Assembly (NCBI RefSeq): GCF_001027285.1 | Contig: NZ_CP011509.1 | Coordinates: 11,122,501-11,186,500, forward strand | Direction: 5' to 3' | DNA: 64,000 nucleotides | From: Archangium gephyra | GTDB lineage: Bacteria; Myxococcota; Myxococcia; Myxococcales; Myxococcaceae | Part shown: positions 54,103-62,397 of the stretch, in pieces | Layout: each line of letters starts with the position of its first letter | How positions within the stretch are numbered: position 1 is the first letter of the stretch | Notes under the pieces: generated by a model | The model's database searches: none | What the model was told of the DNA's origin: nothing | What the model saw: the letters and a program-made list of their open reading frames with translations, nothing else | Position numbers and translations under genes: made by a program

Positions 54103-54684
54103 ATGACCCATGTCGTCGACGACTTCATGACCCGCATCGTGCACACCATTGGTACGCAGAGCCCCCTGGCCGAGGCGCACCGGCTCATGAACGAGCACGC
54201 CATCCGCCACCTGCCCGTGCTGGAGGGCGGGAAGTTGGTGGGAATGGTGTCCATGAGGGATCTGCACCTCATCGAGACCCTCAAGGGCGTGGACCCCAAG
54301 GAGGTGGCGGTGGAGGAGGCCATGGCCCAGGAGGCCTATACGGTGCCGCCGGGGACGCCGTTGCTCGAGGTGGCGCGCACCATGGCCATGCACAAGTACG
54401 GCTCCGCCGTCATTGCCCAGAAGGGCCGCGTGGAGGGCATCTTCACCACCGTGGACGCGATGAGGGCCCTGGAGACGCTCCTGGCCTCACCCATGGCCGA
54501 GCAGGCTCCCGCCCCCCGGCGGAAGACCACGCCCCGGCAGCTCGCCAAGAAGGCGGCACCCCGGAAGGCCGCGGCGGCCCGGAAGGGGGCCAGCAACACC
54601 GCGAAGCGCCCGGCCGGGAAGAAGAGCACGGCGAAGCGCCCGGCGCGGAAGGTGGCTCCGGCGCGCAAGCGCAGCGGGCGCTGA
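54103..54684 (+). CDS. Tandem CBS-domain protein with histone H1-like Lys/Ala-rich tail
   Basis: A 193-residue protein. Residues ~5-125 are two CBS motifs (VDDFMTRIVHTIGTQSPLAEAHRLMNEHAIRHLPVLEGGKLVGMVSMRDL and the second repeat ending VEGIFTTVDAMRAL), which usually bind adenine nucleotides. The last ~60 residues are an Ala/Lys/Pro-rich basic tail (AKKAAPRKAAAARKG, GKKSTAKRPARK) like eukaryotic H1 or myxobacterial HMGA/CarD-type tails, which probably binds DNA. This would couple nucleotide sensing to DNA or chromatin binding. A sigma-54-like promoter precedes it. Confidence 0.88.
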   Translation: MTHVVDDFMTRIVHTIGTQSPLAEAHRLMNEHAIRHLPVLEGGKLVGMVSMRDLHLIETLKGVDPKEVAVEEAMAQEAYTVPPGTPLLEVARTMAMHKYGSAVIAQKGRVEGIFTTVDAMRALETLLASPMAEQAPAPRRKTTPRQLAKKAAPRKAAAARKGASNTAKRPAGKKSTAKRPARKVAPARKRSGR

Positions 54685-54715
54685 GCGTCAGCGCCACATC
54701 ACGAGGGGAGCCGGC

Positions 54716-55789
54716 TCACGCCGCGCGGCGCTTGGGCAGCGTGCCGCGCATCACCTCGTGGGCGCCCAGCAGCATCTCCTCGGTGGTCTCCCAGCTCACG
54801 CACGCATCCGTCACCGAGCAGCCGTAGCGCAGCTGCGAGAGATCCGTGGGGATGGGCTGGGTGCCCGCCTCGAGGAAGCTCTCGATCATCACACCGACCA
54901 CCGAGCGGTTGCCCTCGCGGATCTGGTGCATCACGTCGCGCATCACCAGCGGCTGCAGCTCCGGCTTCTTCCACGAGTTGGAGTGCGAGCAGTCCACCAC
55001 GATGTTGCCCGGCAGCTTCGCCTTGGCGAGCGCCTGCTCGGCGAGCGAGACGGACACCGTGTCGTAGTTGGGCCGCCCGCCTCCGCCCCGGAGCACCAGG
55101 TGGCCGTAGCTGTTGCCCCGCGTCCGGATGATGGCCGACTCGCCCCGCTCGTTGAGCCCCAGGAAGCTGTGCGGACGCGAGGCCGAGAGGATGCCGTTCA
55201 CTCCCGCCTCCAGGGAGCCGTCGGTGCTGTTCTTGAAGCCCACCGGCGTCGACAACCCCGAGGCCATCTCGCGGTGCGTCTGCGACTCCGCGGTGCGCGC
55301 CCCGATCGCGGTCCAGGAGATCAAATCGCCGTAGTACTGCGGCGCGATCGGATCCAGCGCCTCGGTCGCCGCCGGCATGCCGAGCTCGGCCACGTCCAGC
55401 AGGAAGCGGCGGCCCCGCTCCATGCCTTCCTCGATGCGGAAGGAGTCATCCATGCGCGGATCATTGATGAAGCCCTTCCAACCGGTGGAGGTGCGCGGCT
55501 TCTCGAAGTACACGCGCATCACCACGTGGAACGAGTCCTTCACCTTGTCGGCGAGCTGGCGCAACCGCCGCGCGTAGTCGACACCGGCTTCCGGGTCATG
55601 GATGGAGCACGGGCCCACGATGACGAACAGGCGCGGATCCTTGCGGTCCAGGATGTCCATCAGCGCGCGGCGGCCAGCGAGCACGGTCTCGGCCGCACGC
55701 TCGGACAGCGGCACCCGCTTCTTGATCTCGGAGGGAGAGGGCATCTGGTCGATGCCGACGACATTCAGGTTTTCGGTGCGAGCGGTCAT
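54716..55789 (-). CDS. aroG: 3-deoxy-7-phosphoheptulonate (DAHP) synthase, class I
   Basis: A 357-residue enzyme of the AroF/G/H type and usual length. It condenses phosphoenolpyruvate with erythrose 4-phosphate, the first step of the shikimate pathway. Visible motifs are FVIVGPCSIHDPEAG, MRVYFEKPRTSTGWKGFINDPRMD, SWTAIGARTAESQTHREMASG, VGFKNSTDG, HLVLRGGGGRPNY and VDCSHSNSWK, which carry PEP- and metal-binding residues. The isoform (Phe-, Tyr- or Trp-sensitive) cannot be told by eye. It stands alone, convergent with the CBS gene. Confidence 0.93.
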   Translation of the reverse strand: MTARTENLNVVGIDQMPSPSEIKKRVPLSERAAETVLAGRRALMDILDRKDPRLFVIVGPCSIHDPEAGVDYARRLRQLADKVKDSFHVVMRVYFEKPRTSTGWKGFINDPRMDDSFRIEEGMERGRRFLLDVAELGMPAATEALDPIAPQYYGDLISWTAIGARTAESQTHREMASGLSTPVGFKNSTDGSLEAGVNGILSASRPHSFLGLNERGESAIIRTRGNSYGHLVLRGGGGRPNYDTVSVSLAEQALAKAKLPGNIVVDCSHSNSWKKPELQPLVMRDVMHQIREGNRSVVGVMIESFLEAGTQPIPTDLSQLRYGCSVTDACVSWETTEEMLLGAHEVMRGTLPKRRAA

Positions 55790-55946
55790 GGGGCGGGGGC
55801 GTCAGGGGGCTCGGGGGGCACGAAACACAGGGATATTAGCGCGAGGGGGTGTCGAATATTCCGGCGAGATGCGTCCACCCCCCCACCGGCGGCCTGGCGG
55901 GCGGGGGAATGGCCGTTTCCACCGATCGTGGTAGGCAACGACGGCA

Positions 55947-57032
55947 ATGGACCCTGTACAGACAGTTCCCCGAGTCCTCGTCGTCGGCTGTGGTGGAATC
56001 GGCGGCATCATCCTGTCTCGCTTGATGGAGGCTGGCGGGAATGTGACCGCGGTGGCACGGCGCGAGGAGATCGCTCGCGTGCTCCAGACGCGCGGCCCGG
56101 TGCTGCGCGACGAGAAGGGCGAGCGCACCGTCCGCGGACACCTGGAGGTCTTCGTCGAGCCGCCCCGGCAAGGCGCCTACGACTTCATCCTGCTCGCCAC
56201 GCCCCCGAACGGGGTGGAGGCGGCCGCCCGGGACACGGCCCACCTGCTGGCCCCCGAGGGCGCCATGGTGGTGCTCCAGAACGGGCTGTGCGAGGAGCTG
56301 GTGGCCCGGGTGGTGGGCGAGGACAAGGTGCTCGGCGCCATCGTGGCCTGGGGCGCGTCGTCCCCGGAAACCGGCGTCTATGAGCGGACCTCCTCGGGAG
56401 GCTTCGCGGTCGGCGCGCTCTCCGGCGGGCAGGACGCGCGGCTGTCCCGGCTGGCCGGGGTGCTGGGCGCGGTGAGCGAGGTGGCCTTCACCGAGAACCT
56501 GCGCGGCGCGCGGTGGAGCAAGCTGGCGATCAACTGCGCCATCTCCACCCTGGGCACCGTGGGAGGGAGCAGGGTCGGCCCCCTCCTCCTACACCGCTTC
56601 GTCCGGCGGCTCGCCATGGAGGTCTTCACCGAGGTCTTCCAGGTGGCCCGCGCCGAGAACGTGAGGCTGGAGAAGGTGGCCTCCACGGTGGACCTGGAGT
56701 GGCTCACGCTCAAGGAGTCCGAGCAGCACGCGTGGGGCTCTCCCAGCCTCGTGGGCCGGCACGCGATGCTGCTGGCCATCGGCGCGCGGTACCGGCGGCT
56801 GCGCTCGTCCATGCTGGCGGCCATCGAGCGGGGCCGCGAGCCACCGGTGGACTTCCTCAACGGCGAGGTGGTCCAGCGCGGCAAGGCCCACGGCATTCCG
56901 GTACCGGTGAACGCGCACCTGCTCGAGGCCGTCCACGCCATGTCCCGGCGCGAGCTGAAACCTGGCGTGGAGACGCTCCGCCACATCTACGAGCAGACGC
57001 GGCCGCGGAGCCAACTCCAGACAGGGGGATGA
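55947..57032 (+). CDS. Ketopantoate reductase family (PanE/ApbA) oxidoreductase
   Basis: A 361-residue NADPH-dependent reductase. The nucleotide-binding motif is VVGCGGIGG at residue ~13; the catalytic Lys lies in RWSKLAINCAISTLG and the Glu in DFLNGEVVQRG. It is ~60 residues longer than E. coli PanE because of an insertion of helical character (DLEWLTLKESEQHAWGSP...) before the C-terminal domain. It may make pantoate for coenzyme A, but the family also includes enzymes with other substrates, so the panE name is withheld. It is followed by an excellent intrinsic terminator. Confidence 0.85.
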   Translation: MDPVQTVPRVLVVGCGGIGGIILSRLMEAGGNVTAVARREEIARVLQTRGPVLRDEKGERTVRGHLEVFVEPPRQGAYDFILLATPPNGVEAAARDTAHLLAPEGAMVVLQNGLCEELVARVVGEDKVLGAIVAWGASSPETGVYERTSSGGFAVGALSGGQDARLSRLAGVLGAVSEVAFTENLRGARWSKLAINCAISTLGTVGGSRVGPLLLHRFVRRLAMEVFTEVFQVARAENVRLEKVASTVDLEWLTLKESEQHAWGSPSLVGRHAMLLAIGARYRRLRSSMLAAIERGREPPVDFLNGEVVQRGKAHGIPVPVNAHLLEAVHAMSRRELKPGVETLRHIYEQTRPRSQLQTGG

Positions 57033-57052
57033 GAGACCGGGGCTCGAGACCC

Positions 57053-57080
57053 GCCCTGTGACAAATGTCGCAGGGCTTTT
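57053..57080 (+). terminator. Intrinsic terminator of the ketopantoate-reductase-like gene
   Basis: A 10-bp stem (GCCCTGTGAC with GTCGCAGGGC, one T-G wobble) and an AAAT loop, followed directly by TTTT. This is the clearest classical Rho-independent terminator in the window. Confidence 0.8.
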
Positions 57081-57148
57081 CTGGCTTCATTGAATTCCTT
57101 GGAACTCAGGAATAACAATGATCCATCTCGAACCCCCGGAGGACCCCC

Positions 57149-57601
57149 ATGAAGCGTCTCATCGTCCTTGGCGTCTCGGCGTGTACGGCACTCTCCCTGA
57201 TTGGATGTGGAGGCCCCTCGGAAGAGGAGTTCGCGGCCGAGGAGCTGGGCGTGGAGGAGCAGGAGGCCATCACCTGCACGGGCGCCCAGGGCGACGCGTA
57301 CGGCAATGGCCCGGAGGGCGGTGGGGTGATCAACGCGATCCGCAACTGGTTCGGCACGGGCGCGCGCGGCGACACCGCGATGCGGGTCGCCAAGTGCGAG
57401 AGCGGCTACTGGGCCAACTGCTGCGCCTACGGCGGCGGCACCAAGGCCCACTACGAGTACTCCAGCCAGTACAAGGGCCTCTTCCAGATGGGGCAGGCCG
57501 AGCGTGACCAGTACGGCTTCACCTGGTGCGCTCCCGCCCAGGCCGAGGCCGCATCCAAGATGCAGGCGGCGCGGGGCTGGTCGCCCTGGTCCTGCTACTG
57601 A
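57149..57601 (+). CDS. Lysozyme/transglycosylase-like lipoprotein
   Basis: A 150-residue lipoprotein: lipobox LIGC at residue ~20, an acidic spacer, and a small lysozyme-like domain. The catalytic Glu is probably that in AKCESGYWANCC, followed by YKGLFQMGQAERDQYG and the C-terminal QAEAASKMQAARGWSPWSCY, a layout like SLT and Rpf transglycosylases with disulfides. It may remodel the cell's own peptidoglycan or attack prey walls. A GGAGGA site precedes the ATG. Confidence 0.78.
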   Translation: MKRLIVLGVSACTALSLIGCGGPSEEEFAAEELGVEEQEAITCTGAQGDAYGNGPEGGGVINAIRNWFGTGARGDTAMRVAKCESGYWANCCAYGGGTKAHYEYSSQYKGLFQMGQAERDQYGFTWCAPAQAEAASKMQAARGWSPWSCY

Positions 57602-57646
57602 GTCCCTCCTCCCTCCTGGGAGGATGAAGGTGAAGTCCCGCGGCAC

Positions 57647-57670
57647 GGAGCCGGGGGGCCCGTCGGCTCC
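57647..57670. terminator. Hairpin between convergent genes
   Basis: GGAGCCG and CGGCTCC form a 7-bp stem with a 10-nt loop between the lysozyme-like gene and the DUF4340 gene, a likely shared 3'-end structure. No T-run on either strand. Confidence 0.4.
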
Positions 57671-57681
57671 CCCTCCCTGCT

Positions 57682-58617
57682 TCAGTTCCCCGCGGCCACC
57701 GTGACGGCCATGGCCGCCAGCGCATCCACGCCGCTGAGCAGCCGGACCCAACCCGCGGTGTGCTCGGTGCGCGCGAAGAAGTCCCCCTCCCCCCCGCGCG
57801 CGACGGTGAGCTGCCCCAGGACCCGGCCACCGCGCTTGAACTCCACGCGGAAGACCTCCTCGGGCTCGCCACCGGGCGGCTCCTCTCCCCGGCCGAGCAT
57901 GTCTCGCGGCGGCAACCGCCACACGCGATCCAGCCAGGCCCGCGCGAGCTCGTCCGGCGCCTCCGGCGTCTGCTGGGGCGCGACCGTCACCGGCTCCGGC
58001 GGCGCGCCCTTCACGACGAAGGAGCGCACGTTGGCCCCCTGGAAGACGACGAAGGCGTCGAACTCGCCCAGCTCGAAGGTGTGCATGCGGCGATCCACGA
58101 GCAGGGCCGCCGCGCTCTCCAACTGCGGCACGAGCGAGGGCCCCAGCAGGAAGACGGAGCCGTCCTCGCGGCGCGCGTAGGGGTTGGGCAGCTCCTCGCC
58201 CTGCCGTGCCCCCAGCGTGAGGACCTGCTGCTGGCCCGCCACCGTCAGCGTCAGCTTGCGCGGGCTGCCGGTGAGGCCCATCTCCTCGAGCTTCTTCTCG
58301 TCCTGCACGCCCAGGGCCCGGATGGCCTTGAGCGGCGCGAGGCCCGTGAAGAGACTCTTCGCCATCTCGTTTCCGCGCAGCTCGCCCGGCTTCTCGCCCA
58401 GGCGGACCCAGAGCGTCTCCGCGTTGCGCTCATCGCGGAACAGCTCCACGACACGGGCCTCGTCGTCGAAGCGCACCCGCTGGAGCGCACGGCTGGAGAA
58501 CTCCAGCACGGTGACCTCGCCGGGCAGCCCCGCGGACCCGCGTTGCCAGACGAGCACGGCGGCCACCAGGGCCAGGACCGCGAGCACCACCTGCAGCAGC
58601 ACCGCCCGCGCGTTCAT
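57682..58617 (-). CDS. DUF4340 family protein
   Basis: A 311-residue protein with one N-terminal TM (LLQVVLAVLALVAAVLVW), the rest predicted in the periplasm. DUF4340 features include VTVLEFSSRALQRVRFDDEARVVELF near the start and repeated small-domain strands (TLTVAGQQQVLTLGARQ, VFLLGPSLVPQL). Such proteins are regularly encoded with GldG-type ABC transporter genes, as here: its ATG overlaps the GldG-like stop by 4 bp. Its function is unknown; a periplasmic partner of the transporter is likely. Confidence 0.82.
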   Translation of the reverse strand: MNARAVLLQVVLAVLALVAAVLVWQRGSAGLPGEVTVLEFSSRALQRVRFDDEARVVELFRDERNAETLWVRLGEKPGELRGNEMAKSLFTGLAPLKAIRALGVQDEKKLEEMGLTGSPRKLTLTVAGQQQVLTLGARQGEELPNPYARREDGSVFLLGPSLVPQLESAAALLVDRRMHTFELGEFDAFVVFQGANVRSFVVKGAPPEPVTVAPQQTPEAPDELARAWLDRVWRLPPRDMLGRGEEPPGGEPEEVFRVEFKRGGRVLGQLTVARGGEGDFFARTEHTAGWVRLLSGVDALAAMAVTVAAGN

Positions 58618-60467
58618 CGCCCGCCTCCTTCCGGCATGCGCGGCGCGCGCCGGCCCCGCCGCCGTGTCACGAAGAACCCCGTCCCCAGCACCATCGCCGG
58701 CGCCAGGAGGACCGTCGCATAGAACCAGACGACATCCTGCTCGCGCGTGTGCCGCAGCGGCACGTCCTCCTCGTTGGACACCGTGCCCGAGATGGACTCG
58801 TCCCCGGTGAGCCAGCGCAGCGCGTCCAGCGCGAGGTAGGCATTGCCCATGGTCGGCAGCACGCCATCCGCCAGGGCATCCACGTCCGCCATCACCACCA
58901 CCCGGGCGGGCTCCTGGCCACGGCCCACCTTCTGGACCGCCACCACCAGGGGCCAACCGCGGCGCTCCTCGCCCGCGTCCTGGGTGAAGTCCCGGTCCAC
59001 GTCCGGGAACGTCGCCTCGTGCGCCCGGACCGTCACGTCATGGCTCACCCCGGCCGGCGGCGGCAGCTCGGGCTCGAGGAGCCCCGCGCCCGGGAAGGCC
59101 ACCGGAGCCTGCGGCCCCAGCGAGGACAGCGTGGCCACGGACGGGTGCGCCGAGTAGAGCGAAGTGCCCAGGTTGGCGCGGTCGCTCACCTGACGCGTGG
59201 CGCGGAAGAAGACCTGATCATTGACCAGCGGGATGTGCACGAACCTCAGCCCCAGCGGCGCCAGCAGCTCGGCGTGCGTGGCGCCATCCGGATCCATCGC
59301 GAGCCACAGCCGCCCGCCCCTGTCCAGGTAGTCGCGCAGGGCGACGACCTCGCCCGGGAGGAGCTCCTTCGTGGCACCCGGGATGACCACGGCCGCCGCG
59401 TCGGGCGGCACCTCGTTGCCCAAGCCCTGGGCCGCGCTCAGGGAGCGCACCTGCACGTTGTGCGCGTGCAGGAAGTCCTTGAAGTCGCCGATGCCCGGAG
59501 GCGCTGGCACGCCCGGCACCGGCCGCGCATCCCCCCGCTCGCCATGGCCGGTGGTGAGGTAGAGCACGTGCCGGGGCCGCGACACCAGGAGCAGCCGCCG
59601 GTGCACCGCCTGGTCCAGCCGCGCGAGCTGCGCGCGGGAGCGCTCGGGCTCCAGGCCCACCGTGTACATCTCGTGCTGCTCGCCGCGCGAGAGGACGAGG
59701 AAGCCGTTGGTCATCACGCCCATGGCGCGCGCCCGCGCCGGCTCCATCGCCTGGTCCACCCGCTCCACCTGGAGCAGCGGGGACGCCTGGGCCAGCTCGC
59801 GGAAGTACTGGGCCACCAGCTCCCCCTCCTCGCTGGCCGGCGGGAAGAAGAGCGTCGCCCGGATGGGCTCGGTGAGCGCCTGGACCACCTTGCGCGTGGA
59901 CTCGCCCGGCCGCGTGGTGCGGAAGTAGGACAAGTCCCACCCCGTGTCGAGCTGCGTGGCCACGTACATGGCCGAGCAGGCGAAGACGAGCACGGAGGCC
60001 GTCCCCACGCCGGAGAAGAGCGCCCCGCGTGCCCGGTCCGTCTCCAGCACCGGCGCGCGGGCCATGGCCGCGACGGAGGACTCCAACAGCGCCAGCGGCA
60101 CCAGCGACGAGAGGAGCAGCGCCGGGAAGAGCGCCTGGAAGACCACCGCCAGCCCCGGCGAGGACTCCGCCAGCGAGGCGCCGAGCAGCCGCGCCCCCAG
60201 CTCCGACTGTGCGGTGTGGAGCAGCAGCCCGGCCAGGCCCACCGCGTAGCAGGCCAGCACCCAGCGCCACAGCACCTTGCGCTCGCCCTCCGCCCGGGCC
60301 ATCCGCACGGCGCCCCAGACGATGAGCCCCACAAGAACCCCGGTGCGCACCACCCCGATGGCGATGAGCCCGCCGCCCATGCCCGCGATGCGCTCGGCGA
60401 TGAGGCCGAGCACCAGCACCGCCGCGAAGGCGATGCTCGTGGGGAGACTGCTTGCCCGGGGGCTCAT
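58614..60467 (-). CDS. GldG-family membrane protein of an ABC transporter
   Basis: A 617-residue protein. It has several N-terminal TM helices (~residues 10-110 and 165-185), a large extracytoplasmic GldG-like domain (~190-560) with FREL-type segments (VAQYFRELAQASPLLQVERVDQA) and a ThuA/GATase-like stretch (HVLYLTTGHGERG, VVIPGATKELLPGEVVALRDYLDRGGRLWLAMDPD), and one C-terminal TM (VWFYATVLLAPAMVLGTGFF) with a basic tail. In Bacteroidetes GldA/F/G are needed for gliding. In myxobacteria homologous sets exist, but their substrate is not firmly known. Coupled by ATGA overlaps on both sides. Confidence 0.85.
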   Translation of the reverse strand: MSPRASSLPTSIAFAAVLVLGLIAERIAGMGGGLIAIGVVRTGVLVGLIVWGAVRMARAEGERKVLWRWVLACYAVGLAGLLLHTAQSELGARLLGASLAESSPGLAVVFQALFPALLLSSLVPLALLESSVAAMARAPVLETDRARGALFSGVGTASVLVFACSAMYVATQLDTGWDLSYFRTTRPGESTRKVVQALTEPIRATLFFPPASEEGELVAQYFRELAQASPLLQVERVDQAMEPARARAMGVMTNGFLVLSRGEQHEMYTVGLEPERSRAQLARLDQAVHRRLLLVSRPRHVLYLTTGHGERGDARPVPGVPAPPGIGDFKDFLHAHNVQVRSLSAAQGLGNEVPPDAAAVVIPGATKELLPGEVVALRDYLDRGGRLWLAMDPDGATHAELLAPLGLRFVHIPLVNDQVFFRATRQVSDRANLGTSLYSAHPSVATLSSLGPQAPVAFPGAGLLEPELPPPAGVSHDVTVRAHEATFPDVDRDFTQDAGEERRGWPLVVAVQKVGRGQEPARVVVMADVDALADGVLPTMGNAYLALDALRWLTGDESISGTVSNEEDVPLRHTREQDVVWFYATVLLAPAMVLGTGFFVTRRRGRRAPRMPEGGGR

Positions 60468-61186
60468 CGCCACCTCCGCGCTTCGAGCACCCGGGTGGCC
60501 CCGAAGAGCGCCACGTAGGTGAGCAACAGGTAGTACGTCACGTCCCGGACGCGCACCTGGCCGCTCTGGAACGTGGGGAAGTGCTGGTTCCACAGCGACA
60601 GCGCGCTGAACACGTCCGCGAGCGGCTGCCCGGCGATGCGCGCCAGCAACCAGCACAGGATGAGCGCCACCAGCATCACCGCGGTGAGGAAGGCGGCCAT
60701 GGTCTGGTTGCGCGCCAGGGACGAGCCGAACGTCCCCACCGCCAGCGACGCGCTGCCCAGCAGCAGCAGCCCCAGGTAGCCCGCGAAGATGTGCCCGGCG
60801 GACACCTTCCCGTGCACCATGACGAGCAGCGGCATGTAGAGGGTGCACACCAGGTAGAGCGCCAGGAAGGCCAGTCCCGCCAGGTACTTGCCCAGGACGA
60901 TGTCGCGATCCCTCACGGGCGAGGAGTACAGCAGCGACAGGGTGCCCGTCTGCCGCTCCTCGGCCAGCAGCCGCATGGAGATGAACACCGAGGCGACGAT
61001 GGTGAAGCCGCTCGAGTAGTAGAAGAAGTGGGAGAGCACCGTCGAGGAGCGCTCCATCGCCTTGCCGAGCGCGAACGCGTTGAAGAACAGCCCGTTCAAC
61101 GCGAGGATCGACGCGAGGATGATGTAGCCACTGAGCGTGTGCAGATAGCCCGCGAGCTCGCGGCGGGCGATCAGAAGGGCCTTCAC
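60464..61186 (-). CDS. GldF-type ABC-2 permease
   Basis: A 240-residue permease with six predicted TM helices and the ABC-2/GldF pattern: LIARRELAGYLHTLSGYIILASILALNGLFFNAFA, SMRLLAEERQTGTLSLLYSSPVRDRDIVLGKYLAGL and a final YLLLTYVALFGATRVLEARRW. It pairs with the ATPase just upstream (4-bp overlap) and the GldG-like protein downstream (4-bp overlap). Confidence 0.88.
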   Translation of the reverse strand: MKALLIARRELAGYLHTLSGYIILASILALNGLFFNAFALGKAMERSSTVLSHFFYYSSGFTIVASVFISMRLLAEERQTGTLSLLYSSPVRDRDIVLGKYLAGLAFLALYLVCTLYMPLLVMVHGKVSAGHIFAGYLGLLLLGSASLAVGTFGSSLARNQTMAAFLTAVMLVALILCWLLARIAGQPLADVFSALSLWNQHFPTFQSGQVRVRDVTYYLLLTYVALFGATRVLEARRWR

Positions 61187-62124
61187 GATGCCACCGCCTT
61201 GGGAGCCGCCCCGCCGCTTCGGGTGAGATTCAGGAAGATGGACTCCAGGCGCTGCGTGCCTCGCTCCAGGCGGATGAGCTCCAGCCCCGCGACCATGAGC
61301 GCCCGCGCCACACGAGGCCGCAGGTCCGGCGAGGCCTCCACACGCAGGGCGAGCACCCCGCCCTCCTCGTGCAGCACGCTCACCGGCCCGAAGTCCGCCA
61401 GCACCTCCAGGGCCTTGGCCCGGTCCCCGCGCACCTCCACCTCGATGGTGCCACCGCCCAGCTCGCGCGCCAGCGCCTCCTCCGTCCCCTGCGCCACCAA
61501 CTGCCCTCCACTGATGACGAGCAGCCGGTCACACGTCTCGCTGATCTCCGGAAGGATGTGGCTCGAGACGAGCACCGTGTGCGAGCCCTTCAGCGTGCGG
61601 ATGAGCTCGCGCATGCCGCGGATCTGCGCGGGATCCAGACCGCTGGTGGGCTCGTCCAGGATGAGGAACGCCGGCCGGTGAACCAGCGCCTGCGCCACGC
61701 CCACGCGCTGCCGGTAGCCATGGCTGAGCATGGAGATGAGCGTCCCGTCCATCTCGCGCAGCGCCGTCTGCTCCTCCGCCTCGGCGACACGGGCGCGCAC
61801 CTCCTTGCCCGAGACCCCGCGCAACTGCGCCACGTAGGCGAGGTAGGCCCCCACCGTCATCTCGTCATAGAGCGGCGGCGTATCCGGCAGGAACCCGATG
61901 CGCTTGCGCACCTCGTGCGGCGCTCGCACCGCGTCATGGCCGTCGATCACCACACGCCCCGAGGTGGGCAGCAGCACGCACCCGAGGATCTTCAACGTCG
62001 TCGTCTTCCCGGCCCCGTTGAGCCCCAGGAAGCCGATGACCTCGCCCGGGTTGATGGTGAAGGAGACATCCCGGATCGCCGCATGCTCTCCGTAGTACTT
62101 CGTGAGCCCTTCGACCTGGATCAT
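61183..62124 (-). CDS. GldA-type ABC transporter ATPase
   Basis: A 313-residue ATPase. Walker A is GLNGAGKTT, the signature region LSHGYRQRVGVAQAL is slightly atypical (LSHGY in place of LSGGQ), and Walker B is FLILDEPTSGLDP with the switch His in VLVSSHIL. The C-terminal ~80 residues form the DUF4162-like regulatory domain typical of GldA-type proteins. It heads a four-gene coupled operon with the permease, GldG-like and DUF4340 genes, behind a promoter with an internal inverted repeat. Confidence 0.9.
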   Translation of the reverse strand: MIQVEGLTKYYGEHAAIRDVSFTINPGEVIGFLGLNGAGKTTTLKILGCVLLPTSGRVVIDGHDAVRAPHEVRKRIGFLPDTPPLYDEMTVGAYLAYVAQLRGVSGKEVRARVAEAEEQTALREMDGTLISMLSHGYRQRVGVAQALVHRPAFLILDEPTSGLDPAQIRGMRELIRTLKGSHTVLVSSHILPEISETCDRLLVISGGQLVAQGTEEALARELGGGTIEVEVRGDRAKALEVLADFGPVSVLHEEGGVLALRVEASPDLRPRVARALMVAGLELIRLERGTQRLESIFLNLTRSGGAAPKAVAS

Positions 62125-62161
62125 CCCGGTGCCTCTCCACCCTGAGAAATACAGTCTTTCC

Positions 62162-62189
62162 TGATTAGCGGATTACGCTATTTTGTCAA
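62162..62189 (-). promoter_or_regulatory. Promoter with internal operator for the Gld-type ABC operon
   Basis: On the minus strand TTGACA (62184-62189) and TAATCA (62162-62167) are 16 bp apart in a locally AT-rich pocket, about 40 bp upstream of the ATPase start. Between and overlapping them lies the inverted repeat TAGCG-N5-CGCTA (62166-62180), well placed for a repressor. Confidence 0.5.
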
Positions 62190-62284
62190 TCGTGCCCCCG
62201 CGTCTGACCAGGGGTGTGTCCGCACCGTCCACATCCGTCACGCCCTCGGGTGCTGTCCGCCTCCCGGGCGCGCTCTTCACGAAC

Positions 62285-62303
62285 TTGTCCAACTGTTGGA
62301 CAA
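62285..62303. promoter_or_regulatory. 19-bp perfect palindrome TTGTCCAAC-T-GTTGGACAA
   Basis: Two exact 9-bp arms around one central base, in the 273-bp divergent region between the ABC operon and the HisRS-like gene. It has the look of a dimeric repressor operator (TetR or similar). No regulator gene is adjacent in the window. Confidence 0.6.
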
Positions 62304-62397
62304 CTTTGGCGAGACCGTGCCCGGAGGGGGCCCTCCTGCTCCCGAACCGAGGACAGACCCCTACACGGACTTTCTTCGGATGCCCTAAGGTCCGGGC

